This document shows, piece by piece, positions 54,089 to 62,637 of a stretch of DNA of 64,000 bases; position 1 is the first letter of the stretch; each line of letters begins with the position of its first letter. The position numbers and the translations under genes are program-made. Origin of the DNA: an uncultured SAR86 cluster bacterium (lineage in GTDB: Bacteria; Pseudomonadota; Gammaproteobacteria; Magnimaribacterales; TMED112); contig CACATF010000001.1 in assembly GCA_902535365.1 (NCBI GenBank), positions 318,077-382,076 on the forward strand. Reading direction: 5' to 3'. The notes under the pieces were generated by a model. That model ran no database searches. It was not told the origin of the DNA and was given only the letters and a program-made list of their open reading frames with translations.

Positions 54089-55110
54089 AAGCATTGGTCA
54101 AAGATATTGATGGTATAGGTTTAACTCTAAGAGAAGTTAAAAAACCAACGATTCAGGCTAATGAAGTCTTAATAAAAATTAAATCAACTGCAATATGTGG
54201 TACCGATCTACATATCTGGAATTGGGATGCTTGGGCAAGTAGCACAATTAAAATTCCAATGACCGTAGGCCATGAGTTTATGGGTGAGATAGAAGAGATT
54301 GGTGAAAACGTCGAAAGCCTTAGTGTTGGCATGAGGGTATCTGCTGAAGGGCATATCGCAGGATCTAATAGCAGAAATGCCAAAGCAGGTAAGTTGCACT
54401 TAGACCCTGACACTGTAAATTTAGGCGTTGATAGGGAAGGGGCATTTGCAGAATATCTTATGATGCCAGCTTCTAATGTTGTTGCATTACCTGAGTCAGT
54501 AAGCAATGAAGTTGGCAGTATTTTAGATCCATTTGGAAATGCTGTGCATGCAACATTGTCTTTTGACTTAGTTGGTGAAGATGTATTAATTACTGGGGCT
54601 GGACCAATAGGCATAATGTCAGCAGCAATTGCAGAACATGTTGGTGCACGAAATGTACTAATAAGCGATATAAATGATGAAAGGCTCAAGCTGGCTCAAA
54701 AAGTATGCAATGCAGAAACATTTAACCCAACCAAAGAAAATCTCAAAGAAAAAATGCAATCTATGGGTTTAAAAGAAGGTTTTGATATAGGTTTGGAGAT
54801 GTCAGGTTCCGAAGCTGCACTTGATCAAATGGTTGATGCAATGATTATGGGTGGCAAAGTTGCTTTACTTGGAATACCACCAGAAAAAATCAATTTTGAT
54901 CTGTCAAAAGTTATTTTTAAAGCCTTAACATTAAAAGCTATTTATGGACGTGAGGTTTTTGAAACTTGGTACAAAGGTTTAGCCTTGCTCGATTCAGGTT
55001 TGGATATAAAAAATGTAATTACACACACGTTCCATTACACAGAATTTGAAGAAGCATTCAATCTATTAAATTCTGGAAAAGCTGGAAAGGTTGTTCTTAA
55101 TTGGCACTAG
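54085..55110 (+). CDS. tdh: L-threonine 3-dehydrogenase lacking the structural zinc site
   Basis: Oxidises threonine to 2-amino-3-ketobutyrate with NAD. The 341-residue protein aligns end to end with E. coli Tdh (341). Catalytic zinc ligands are kept: Cys38 (CGTDLHIWNWD), His63 and Glu64 (VGHEFMGE); the NAD fold shows GAGPIGIMSAA. But the lobe that binds the structural zinc in E. coli with Cys93, 96, 99 and 107 reads GHIAGSNSRNAKAGKLHLD, with Gly93, Ser96, Ala99 and Asp107. All four cysteines are gone and the loop length is unchanged. The rest, including YGREVFETWYK, is highly conserved. It overlaps the convergent hydrolase gene by 14 bases. Confidence 0.95.
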   Translation: MKALVKDIDGIGLTLREVKKPTIQANEVLIKIKSTAICGTDLHIWNWDAWASSTIKIPMTVGHEFMGEIEEIGENVESLSVGMRVSAEGHIAGSNSRNAKAGKLHLDPDTVNLGVDREGAFAEYLMMPASNVVALPESVSNEVGSILDPFGNAVHATLSFDLVGEDVLITGAGPIGIMSAAIAEHVGARNVLISDINDERLKLAQKVCNAETFNPTKENLKEKMQSMGLKEGFDIGLEMSGSEAALDQMVDAMIMGGKVALLGIPPEKINFDLSKVIFKALTLKAIYGREVFETWYKGLALLDSGLDIKNVITHTFHYTEFEEAFNLLNSGKAGKVVLNWH

Positions 55111-56269
55111 ATTCACTAAGTCCAAAAATAAGATTCTGAATTTTTGTCACACCTTCGCACTCGTCAGGCGAAGTGAATGGGCAATGATAGATAGAAATTC
55201 CTTTCGCCTGCGTATTTGGAATATTTAAATTAGGATCATCCACAAACTCATCATTTCCATCTGATGGGGCAGGGGCGAGCAACTCAGTTATTGCTCTAAC
55301 CCATGAATAAGGCATCCAAAGTAAATAAGCCAGGGGACCAAAATTTACTTTGTAACCTTTAGATGAATCGTGAATATATTTTGTTAGCCGAACGAAGACC
55401 AAATTTTCTTGGGGAATAATATAGAGCATTTCCCCATCAGTTACTTCAAGACCAACAAGAGATTTATTTTGATCAAACTTTCTCACCGACCAATGTAAGC
55501 CAAACCATTCACCTTTACCTTCTGAAAGAGGCTTGATAGATTCTGCTAAGAAACTCTGATCAATTATCTGCTTCCCATCCCAAACACCACCATTATCAAT
55601 GAGCTGCCCAAACTTCATGAGATCTCGCGGCGTTATATCAATTCCATAATAAGTCATGTCGTTGCCCTCTGTATCTTGCCAAAGCCCATAATGACTGATC
55701 CCCAAAGGTGCAAAAATCTCATTTGCTAAAACTTCGTGTGCCCCTTTCATAAAAATGCTTTTAATAATTGGATTGAGCAGCATTGTGTTCACATTATTGT
55801 ATTCATACTTCTCACCAGCAGGAGCTACTTTTTTTACATTGAGGGCAAACTCAAGATTATTCAGCGAGAAGAACATTTCTTGGTTTTCGTACTGAGTTAT
55901 TTCAAAACCAGATTTCATCGCCAGGAGGTTTCGAAGGCTAACGTCACCTCTGTCATCACTGGAGAATTCAGGGATATATTTTTTAATTGGATCATCAAGA
56001 GAGACATCAAATCCTTGTTCAATTGCTACACCTATGAGTGCTGCATAAAAAGTTTTTGCTAGTGACCAAGTGGTACCTAAGTCATTTTGATCATAACCAT
56101 CTGCATATTCTTCAAATATGATTTGGTTATTTTTTGAAATTAGAACTCCCTGTGTTGCTGGATCGTCTAAAATATAGTCTTTAAGCTGATCAAATACCTC
56201 TGTATTTATTTCATCAGCTGCCTTAATTGTGCAACTAAATGCAATTAGAAGTACTAGACTAAGTCTCAT
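55097..56269 (-). CDS. Secreted beta-lactamase-fold serine hydrolase (paralogue 2)
   Basis: A 390-residue exported protein (signal about 1-18, ending IKA) of the class C beta-lactamase/penicillin-binding family. The nucleophile motif SxxK is SLAK in TTWSLAKTFYAALIG and the Y-x-N motif is YNN in KYEYNNVNTMLL. The third motif is weak: where the paralogue has SGKFGQFVFV this protein reads VTDGEMLYIIP. It overlaps its tandem partner by 11 bases; both share the opening layout and YITKY-like ending strand, so they arose by duplication. Such enzymes cleave esters or D-amino acid peptides; the substrate is unknown. Confidence 0.84.
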   Translation of the reverse strand: MRLSLVLLIAFSCTIKAADEINTEVFDQLKDYILDDPATQGVLISKNNQIIFEEYADGYDQNDLGTTWSLAKTFYAALIGVAIEQGFDVSLDDPIKKYIPEFSSDDRGDVSLRNLLAMKSGFEITQYENQEMFFSLNNLEFALNVKKVAPAGEKYEYNNVNTMLLNPIIKSIFMKGAHEVLANEIFAPLGISHYGLWQDTEGNDMTYYGIDITPRDLMKFGQLIDNGGVWDGKQIIDQSFLAESIKPLSEGKGEWFGLHWSVRKFDQNKSLVGLEVTDGEMLYIIPQENLVFVRLTKYIHDSSKGYKVNFGPLAYLLWMPYSWVRAITELLAPAPSDGNDEFVDDPNLNIPNTQAKGISIYHCPFTSPDECEGVTKIQNLIFGLSESSAN

Positions 56270-57455
56270 CAGATTCGAGTGTTGCCATTGTATCTACAAT
56301 TTCAACATACTTTTCATAAAACTCTTTTGATTCACCCTCTGCAAGAGTATATGGAGTTTGCACACTCCCTTTTTCAAAATCAATTAAACCTATGTCATAA
56401 AGAAACCTTGATACACCCAAAGCAGCATTTACACTACCAAGGAACTTCAAGAACCTTAATGGACCAAAGTTCTGCACCTCACCACCACTTGGGTAATATT
56501 TAGTAATGCGGGTAAAGATAATATCCCTATCTTTATCAACAAATACAAATTGTCCAAATTTGCCACTTGTATTATAGATTTTAGCCTGATCATCGTACTT
56601 GGATATCCACCATTGCAAGCTATAGCCTCTGGTATCACTATGGCTCCAGCCCATACTAGGTGTGCTGCCCCAATAAAGTTTTAAAGATTCATCAACATAT
56701 TCTTTTGAAATTACCTGTTCACCGTTCCAATTACCATCACGAGAAAATAACAAACCAAACTTAGAGTAATCTCTTGCTGACATGTCTAAACAACAGTAGG
56801 TTAGGGTGTTCCCAGCACTATCTTCCCAAGCAGTATAGTTGGTCAAATTAATTTTGCTAAAAATTCTCTCATCGATGAGAGTTTTAGCAGTTTTTCCAGT
56901 AGCGTTCTTGAGGATTTCCCCAATCATCATTGAATTGACATTGTTGTATTGAAATTTTTCTCCCGGCTCACTTTCCATGCCAACTTTAAATGCATATTCC
57001 ATATGATCATCCTCGAAAAACATCATTTCATGCTCATGGCTTGGAAATTCAAGACCGCTAGTCATATTTAGAATTTGTCTGATGGTAATATCTTTTTTAC
57101 CAGCTGTGCCGTACTCCTTTACGTACTTGCTTACTGGATCATCTAAGCTGTCAATTTCACCTTTATCAAGTGAAATACCTATCAAAGCTGCATAGAAACT
57201 TTTTGCTGTTGACCAGGATGTGCCATATGAGTCTTGATTGAAACCATCAGCATACTGTTCTTTCACAATGTACCCGTCTTTTATTAAAACAGCACCCATT
57301 GTTGCTTGATCACTAAAAGTTAAGTCAAAAAGTTTATCAATTTGCTCTTCATTTAAATTTGATTCTTGTGCTGTTCGTGTCTCCCATGTGTTACCTGGAA
57401 AATAAGCTTCAGCTATTGTGAAGCTTGATATTAAGAGTGTTATAAGTAGACGCAT
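56259..57455 (-). CDS. Secreted beta-lactamase-fold serine hydrolase (paralogue 1)
   Basis: A 398-residue exported protein (signal about 1-17, ending AEA). SxxK is STAK in TSWSTAKSFYAALIG, Y-x-N is YNN in KFQYNNVNSMM, and the third motif region is TSGKFGQFVFVD, as in EstB-type esterases and 6-aminohexanoate-dimer-hydrolase-like enzymes. It is the first gene of the pair and has a purine-rich AGGGGG close to the ATG at 57455. The ending carries an extra 40 residues past the fold. Divergent from the ccm operon by 57 bases. Confidence 0.86.
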   Translation of the reverse strand: MRLLITLLISSFTIAEAYFPGNTWETRTAQESNLNEEQIDKLFDLTFSDQATMGAVLIKDGYIVKEQYADGFNQDSYGTSWSTAKSFYAALIGISLDKGEIDSLDDPVSKYVKEYGTAGKKDITIRQILNMTSGLEFPSHEHEMMFFEDDHMEYAFKVGMESEPGEKFQYNNVNSMMIGEILKNATGKTAKTLIDERIFSKINLTNYTAWEDSAGNTLTYCCLDMSARDYSKFGLLFSRDGNWNGEQVISKEYVDESLKLYWGSTPSMGWSHSDTRGYSLQWWISKYDDQAKIYNTSGKFGQFVFVDKDRDIIFTRITKYYPSGGEVQNFGPLRFLKFLGSVNAALGVSRFLYDIGLIDFEKGSVQTPYTLAEGESKEFYEKYVEIVDTMATLESDET

Positions 57456-57512
57456 TTTCCCCCTTCTTTGGTTTCTGTTGGTAGAATAATAACATATTAC
57501 AGCTCAATAATT

Positions 57513-58085
57513 ATGCCCCTAATTCAGTTTGAAAACCTTTCTCACAAAGTAGATGAAAAAATCATTTTTAATAAATTAAGTTCAACATTAGATATTAATG
57601 AGATTGTAGAAATTAGGGGTCCAAACGGATCAGGCAAATCTACGCTTCTAAAATATATTTGTGGGTTACATACGTCTAAAAACATAATTTTATCTGAAAG
57701 TTCTGAAAATAATATTGCATATCTTGGCCACAAAAATGCATTTGTCGAAGAAATAAGCTTGAGACAAAACTTCAAATTAAATGGCACTAATTTAAAAGAT
57801 GAATTGCTCAAAATATTTGGATTAAGCAAACTTAAAAATCAAAAATATTTCTCTTTGTCTTATGGAGAAAAAAGGAAAGCTGCTTTAGTTAATCTTTTTC
57901 AATCGCAAAAGAAGATCTGGGTAATTGATGAGCCTTTCTCAGGACTAGATGGCGCATCAATTGATGCAATAAAAAAAATCATTAAAAAACATGCAGATGA
58001 TGGCGGTTTAATAGTTCTTGCAAACCATCAAGAAGAGATAGATGGTAGCAAAAAGATTCATCTAGGGGGTATCAATGCTAGCTAG
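57513..58085 (+). CDS. ccmA: Heme exporter ATP-binding subunit CcmA
   Basis: ATPase of the CcmABCD complex that releases heme-loaded CcmE during cytochrome c maturation. From the ATG at 57513 it has 190 residues: Walker A GPNGSGKSTLL at about 34-44, the ABC signature LSYGEKRKAAL and Walker B KIWVIDEPFSGLD. An in-frame ATG at 57468 lies upstream of the conserved start and is less likely. A TATTAC (57495-57500) could be the -10 of the operon, giving a leader of about six bases. Confidence 0.93.
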   Translation: MPLIQFENLSHKVDEKIIFNKLSSTLDINEIVEIRGPNGSGKSTLLKYICGLHTSKNIILSESSENNIAYLGHKNAFVEEISLRQNFKLNGTNLKDELLKIFGLSKLKNQKYFSLSYGEKRKAALVNLFQSQKKIWVIDEPFSGLDGASIDAIKKIIKKHADDGGLIVLANHQEEIDGSKKIHLGGINAS

Positions 58086-58692
58086 CCTGAAAAGAGAGAT
58101 AGCCTTAATGTTTTTGATGCCAAAAAACATATACCTGCCATTGGCTGTGTATGGGATTATTTACACAATATTTATCATTTCTAATGAAGCACAAAATAGT
58201 AGCTATTTTGCTAGTTTTATCGCCTCTTTTATAACTATCTTTATTATTTCAGAGAATACATTCAAGCAAGATTTTGACAATGGATACTTAGAAAAGATGA
58301 TTTGCGAACAAAAAAACATCATGCACTACCTTTTCGGCAAATATTTAGCTATTACCATATTTGTTTTCCTGCCAATGGCTATAATTTCTGGAATTTTTAG
58401 CGGAACGCTTAATGGGTCAAATTCAGCGACTTATTTATGTGCACTACTCTTGATGTATTTAACCTTATCTTGCTTTTTTAACCTTGGAAATTCGATTTCA
58501 TTGAGAAGAAATAATAGTCTAAATGCATTATTGATAATTCCGCTTTTGATCCCATTTATAATACTAGTTAAAGAGATTTTCATTGATGGAATCTTTGAAG
58601 CAAATATTAATTTTTTAGTGGCTTACTTTTTATTTGCAGCATCATTTATAAATTTCATAATCATTAAAGTTTTACACATTCAATCAAAGTAA
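58075..58692 (+). CDS. ccmB: Heme exporter membrane subunit CcmB
   Basis: Permease-like subunit with six predicted membrane helices, 205 residues. It starts LASLKREIALMFL, has the internal FKQDFDNGYLEKMICEQ that corresponds to the CcmB segment between the second and third helices, and ends in a long helix followed by a basic tail. It overlaps ccmA by 11 bases, and ccmC begins three bases after it. Position and pattern together make the call secure. Confidence 0.92.
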   Translation: MLASLKREIALMFLMPKNIYLPLAVYGIIYTIFIISNEAQNSSYFASFIASFITIFIISENTFKQDFDNGYLEKMICEQKNIMHYLFGKYLAITIFVFLPMAIISGIFSGTLNGSNSATYLCALLLMYLTLSCFFNLGNSISLRRNNSLNALLIIPLLIPFIILVKEIFIDGIFEANINFLVAYFLFAASFINFIIIKVLHIQSK

Positions 58693-58695
58693 AAA

Positions 58696-59427
58696 ATGTA
58701 TAAATACATAGCAAAATACTTACTTCTTCCAAAAGTTTTTAGATTTTTTGGGGTGGTGGTGTTGCCTTCTTTATTTACCGGCTTGGTGGGGTTTTTTATT
58801 TGTTCTTATTTGGCCTTGTTCGTTCTGCCAGCTGATGCTACCCAACAAGAAATATACAGAATTTTATTTGTGCATGTTCCAGCGGCAATTTTTTCTGAGC
58901 TGATATATATATTTATGGCATGCTGCGGTTTTATTTACCTTGTTTGGAAGACAAAAATCTCTGCAATTATGCTTAGGTCAGCGATTAGTTTAGGTCTGGT
59001 ATTCACACTAATAGTCCTTATTTCAGGGGCAATTTGGGGCAAACCAACTTGGGGCACATATTGGGTTTGGGATGCAAGGATAACGTCTACCTTCATATTG
59101 CTCATACAATACATTGGCTTGCTTGCTCTACGAACATCATTCAATACGATGCAGACCACTGATCAGATTTTGAGCATCGTCGCAATTGTAGGCGCAATAA
59201 ATATTCCAATAATAAAATTTTCTGTGAATTGGTGGAACACGCTCCATCAAAATGCCAGCATTACATTCTCTGGAAGTTCAATTGATGCTGAGATGCTATA
59301 TGTCTTGCCATTAATGCTTATCTCTTTTGGTTTTATTGCTTTTTCAATTTTTGGAAGAAATATTCAATCTGAAATAATCATTAGACAGGGCTCTTCAAAA
59401 AAAATAGGAGAATTAATTAATGGATAG
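58696..59427 (+). CDS. ccmC: Heme transporter CcmC
   Basis: Presents heme to CcmE in the periplasm. The 243-residue membrane protein has six helices and the tryptophan-rich motif WGKPTWGTYWVWDARITS, plus conserved histidines in FVHVPAAI and WWNTLHQNASI. Length agrees with E. coli CcmC (245). It overlaps ccmD by eight bases. Confidence 0.95.
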   Translation: MYKYIAKYLLLPKVFRFFGVVVLPSLFTGLVGFFICSYLALFVLPADATQQEIYRILFVHVPAAIFSELIYIFMACCGFIYLVWKTKISAIMLRSAISLGLVFTLIVLISGAIWGKPTWGTYWVWDARITSTFILLIQYIGLLALRTSFNTMQTTDQILSIVAIVGAINIPIIKFSVNWWNTLHQNASITFSGSSIDAEMLYVLPLMLISFGFIAFSIFGRNIQSEIIIRQGSSKKIGELING

Positions 59428-59548
59428 CATCGAAACTGTATTCTATGTCTACTTTGGAGTGTTTCTAACACTCTCCATTTTATTTATTCTTGCAAATAGA
59501 CAACTTCAAAATCTTATTAACGAGGCCAAAGAGGACCTAGATGATTAG
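59420..59548 (+). CDS. ccmD: Heme exporter protein CcmD
   Basis: A 42-residue protein that is easy to miss: one transmembrane helix (YVYFGVFLTLSILFILAN) and a charged tail (EAKEDLDD). It sits exactly between ccmC and ccmE, overlapping both by eight bases, which is the classical place of ccmD. CcmD stabilises the CcmABC-CcmE complex. Confidence 0.88.
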   Translation: MDSIETVFYVYFGVFLTLSILFILANRQLQNLINEAKEDLDD

Positions 59549-59945
59549 AAAAAATCGTTTAAATAAAATTTATCTTTTAGGCTTCTTTCTCATAGCAACT
59601 ATATCAATCGTATATTTTGTGTTGAAAGCTTTAGATAAAAATATTGATCTATATCTAACCCCTACAGACGTCATTGAATCTAATTATGAGATGAATAACC
59701 AATTTAAGCTTGGTGGCATGGTAAAAGAAGGAAGTGTCAAAAAAACTGATCTTGAAGTTGAATTTATCGTCACTGACTTCAATGAGGAGATTTTGATTAG
59801 TTACCAAGGTATATTGCCAAACCTTTTCAAAGAAAATTCAGGTGTTGTAGCTTCAGGAAGTCTTGATGGAAATATTTTTAAAGCAAAAGAAATACTGGCA
59901 AAACATGATGAAAATTACATGCCAGTCAAACTAGAGGAGAAATAA
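59541..59945 (+). CDS. ccmE: Heme chaperone CcmE
   Basis: Membrane-anchored periplasmic chaperone that carries heme covalently. The 134-residue protein has an N-terminal anchor (10-30), an OB-fold with FKLGGMVKEGSVKK and the heme-binding motif ILAKHDENYMP with His122 and Tyr126, the family's heme ligands. Length is slightly less than E. coli (159), mainly because the Pro-rich tail is short. Confidence 0.96.
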   Translation: MIRKNRLNKIYLLGFFLIATISIVYFVLKALDKNIDLYLTPTDVIESNYEMNNQFKLGGMVKEGSVKKTDLEVEFIVTDFNEEILISYQGILPNLFKENSGVVASGSLDGNIFKAKEILAKHDENYMPVKLEEK

Positions 59946-59950
59946 TAGAA

Positions 59951-61774
59951 TTGCAATTTGATTTCTTTGGTAATGCGCTTTTGGCGCTTTCAACGCTTTT
60001 ATACGGAGTTGTTTTTTCTTCAGTTGTTTTGAATAAGAATAGAAGTGCATCAGTAAAATTGATGCATGCTACTACTGGAATTCTAGCGATATGCATTATC
60101 TACCTTTCATACCAATTTCTTACTGACAATTTTCAGTTTCTGTATGTATTTGAAAATTCAAATACTTTACTCCCTGTTTTCTATAAGTTTTCAGCTCTTT
60201 GGTCCGCCCATGAGGGCTCATTTCTATTAATGATTTTTATGCTTGCTTTGTGCGGATCCATAAATAGTGTGATTATTAAAAATGATAGAGATCTACAATT
60301 TTCAAATGCAGTTTTGTCATTCATTGCATTTTTTTATCTAGTATTTCTTAGTCTAACGTCAAACCCTTTTCAGGTGTTCCCTTATTTGCCTGCAAATGGA
60401 GTCGACCTTAATCCTTTATTACAAGACCCTCTCTTAATCATTCATCCTCCAATGTTGTTTTTTGGTTATGTTTTCTATGCCGTGGTATTTAGTTTTGTCA
60501 TTTCAGGGATTTTCAATAAATTCAATGAGGGCTTAATACAGATACTAAAAGTTTGGTCAGGGATAGCTTGGGCAACCTTATCAGTAGGAATTTTACTTGG
60601 GTCGATGTGGGCATACTATGAGCTAGGTTGGGGAGGATATTGGTTTTGGGATCCTGTGGAGAATGTAGCATTACTACCATGGTTGGCTGGGACGGCATTC
60701 ACACACTCTCTGATATTTCACAAAAACAAAGTATTAATGTCGTGGATGGTATTTCTAGGAATTTTGGCATTTCTTTTGTCAGTAATGGGTTCTTTTATTG
60801 TCAGATCAGGAATTATTAACAGTGTTCATGCTTTTGCGTCCGATCCTTCAAGGGGTGTTTTTTTACTTAGCCTATTTGGTTTATTTTCTTTAGCGTCTTT
60901 TGCTATATTTTTTTGGAAAAGCGAAAAACTTAGTAGCGCTTGGCCTAAAATTAACTCAAAAAGTTATTTGATATTGCTAAACAATATAATCCTAATGACT
61001 ATATTGGTCGTAGTATTCATTGGAACGCTATATCCTATCTTCAATGAGATTTGGTATGGCCAGAAAATAAGTATTGGCCCTAATTACTATTCTGATTTAA
61101 TTACTCCTTTAGTCTTTTTATTGATTTTAGTTTTTACTTATGAACAATTCTTCAAACAAAAATTTAACTATAAATACTTTTTGATAATAATCTTATTGTT
61201 CGCTGCCTATTTGGTTCTACACCTTTTTTATGAAATTTCGTTTGGGCTTTTTGCAGGGTATTTGTTCTTAGGCATTCTATTAATGAGATTAGGCTTTTTC
61301 GTCTATGCAAAAAAACCTATTGCTGCCCATAAAATAGCTGGCCATTTATCAGTGGTAGCCTTAACAACAGCGATTTTATTTAATTACGAATATTCTCAAA
61401 AAGTAGATTTAGTATTAAAGCCAAACGATTCCATCCAGTTCATGGATACAGAAATTGAATTCTTGGGAATAGAGATAGTTGCCGATCAAAATTTTGACAG
61501 TGTCGTTGGTAATTTCCAAATTACATCTAATGACAATGTTTATCAATTAGCCTCTGAGAAGAGAGTCTACAAAATAGGGGGTGTAATCACTTCAGAAACA
61601 GGCATAAAAAGTCTTATCAATAGAGACTTTTTAATTGTTCTCGGAGATAGGTTCAATGATGGGTCTTGGTCTCTAAGGTATTCAATCAAATATGGGATAA
61701 TGTTAATTTGGTTATCATCGATATCTCTTATTTTGTCGATGTTGTATGGAGTGGTACGTCGGTATGAGCAGTAG
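59951..61774 (+). CDS. ccmF: Heme lyase subunit CcmF, TTG start
   Basis: Large membrane protein that ligates heme to apocytochrome c. The 607-residue protein has many helices and the WWD-domain GWGGYWFWDPVENVALLPWL (one aromatic changed, W to Y), FSALWSAHEGSFLL and TPLVFLLIL. No ATG is near the conserved N-terminus, so the TTG at 59951, with GAGGAG about ten bases upstream, is the likely start. Its 3' end overlaps ccmG by 11 bases. Confidence 0.93.
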   Translation: MQFDFFGNALLALSTLLYGVVFSSVVLNKNRSASVKLMHATTGILAICIIYLSYQFLTDNFQFLYVFENSNTLLPVFYKFSALWSAHEGSFLLMIFMLALCGSINSVIIKNDRDLQFSNAVLSFIAFFYLVFLSLTSNPFQVFPYLPANGVDLNPLLQDPLLIIHPPMLFFGYVFYAVVFSFVISGIFNKFNEGLIQILKVWSGIAWATLSVGILLGSMWAYYELGWGGYWFWDPVENVALLPWLAGTAFTHSLIFHKNKVLMSWMVFLGILAFLLSVMGSFIVRSGIINSVHAFASDPSRGVFLLSLFGLFSLASFAIFFWKSEKLSSAWPKINSKSYLILLNNIILMTILVVVFIGTLYPIFNEIWYGQKISIGPNYYSDLITPLVFLLILVFTYEQFFKQKFNYKYFLIIILLFAAYLVLHLFYEISFGLFAGYLFLGILLMRLGFFVYAKKPIAAHKIAGHLSVVALTTAILFNYEYSQKVDLVLKPNDSIQFMDTEIEFLGIEIVADQNFDSVVGNFQITSNDNVYQLASEKRVYKIGGVITSETGIKSLINRDFLIVLGDRFNDGSWSLRYSIKYGIMLIWLSSISLILSMLYGVVRRYEQ

Positions 61775-62279
61775 GTTTGCAATAGTTGGTTTTAGCTTTT
61801 TTCTTCTTTTTCTTGTCTCAAGCTTCTATTTCTTTCTTACAACAGATAGAGAGGTGGCAGCTATTCAAAATCAGGAAGGCAAAAAACTTGAATTAATAGA
61901 TGATTTGTATGATCTTGATGGAAAAAAAATTGATATTAATACAATCACTGAAGGGAAAGTCTTGCTTAATGTTTGGGCTAGTTGGTGCATAACTTGTTTA
62001 GTTGAACACCCATTTTTAAAAGAAATAACACAAGATAAAGATGTGAGGCTGATCGGAATAAGCTACAAAGATCTACCGGAAAATGCAGAGAGATACTTAG
62101 AAAAAAATGGTAATCCTTATGTGTTTTCAATAAGTGATTTTAATGGAAGTTTTTCTTTAAAACTTGGTGTTACTGGTGCACCAGAAACATTTTTAATTAT
62201 TGATGGTGAAATAGTTAAACACCGAATTGGTGAGGTTAATTTAGAGGTTTGGAATGAAAAGTTTAAAGATTATTTTTAG
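61764..62279 (+). CDS. ccmG: Thiol:disulfide interchange protein CcmG/DsbE
   Basis: Membrane-tethered thioredoxin-like protein that reduces apocytochrome c cysteines. From the ATG at 61764 it has 171 residues, an N-terminal anchor (about 5-26), the active site WASWCITC, and the cis-Pro loop GVTGAPETFLI. The active site is WCITC rather than the family's usual WCPxC. It overlaps ccmF by 11 bases and ccmH by 26. Confidence 0.93.
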   Translation: MSSRFAIVGFSFFLLFLVSSFYFFLTTDREVAAIQNQEGKKLELIDDLYDLDGKKIDINTITEGKVLLNVWASWCITCLVEHPFLKEITQDKDVRLIGISYKDLPENAERYLEKNGNPYVFSISDFNGSFSLKLGVTGAPETFLIIDGEIVKHRIGEVNLEVWNEKFKDYF

Positions 62280-62637
62280 TATTATTTTAATTAGCCATTT
62301 TATTTCAGCAGAGCAGTTATATTCAGACCTCTCCATACAAGAGCAGCAGAGGCTTGAGTATTTATCTGACAACATCAGATGTCCAAAGTGTTCCTATGGA
62401 AACATTTCAAGCTCTAACGCACCAATTTCAAAGGATTTGAAGAAAGAAATTGCTCAAATGATTAAAGATGGATACACGGATGACGAAATATTTAATTTAT
62501 TAGCAAATCGTTATGGTGATTACATTATTTTAAAAACAACTCCATCTAACAATAAGCTTATTTTTATACTGCCTTTAATGATTTTTCTTATATCTATATT
62601 TCTTGTAACCACATATACTATAAAAAAATCTAAATGA
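62254..62637 (+). CDS. ccmH: Cytochrome c maturation protein CcmH (short form)
   Basis: A 127-residue protein with a signal peptide (ending ISA), the redox motif IRCPKC (LRCxxC in the family), NAPISKDLKKEIAQMIKDGYTDDE-type helical region, RYGDYIILKTTP and a C-terminal membrane anchor. This corresponds to the N-terminal domain of E. coli CcmH; the CcmI-like TPR part is not encoded next to it, since smc begins at its stop codon (ATGA). Confidence 0.93.
   Translation: MKSLKIIFSIILISHFISAEQLYSDLSIQEQQRLEYLSDNIRCPKCSYGNISSSNAPISKDLKKEIAQMIKDGYTDDEIFNLLANRYGDYIILKTTPSNNKLIFILPLMIFLISIFLVTTYTIKKSK

Noticed and set aside
54153-54689. 178-codon open frame antisense to tdh
   Set aside because: It is Ser/Pro-rich low-quality sequence fully inside tdh, which has strong family matches; no homology or start signal.
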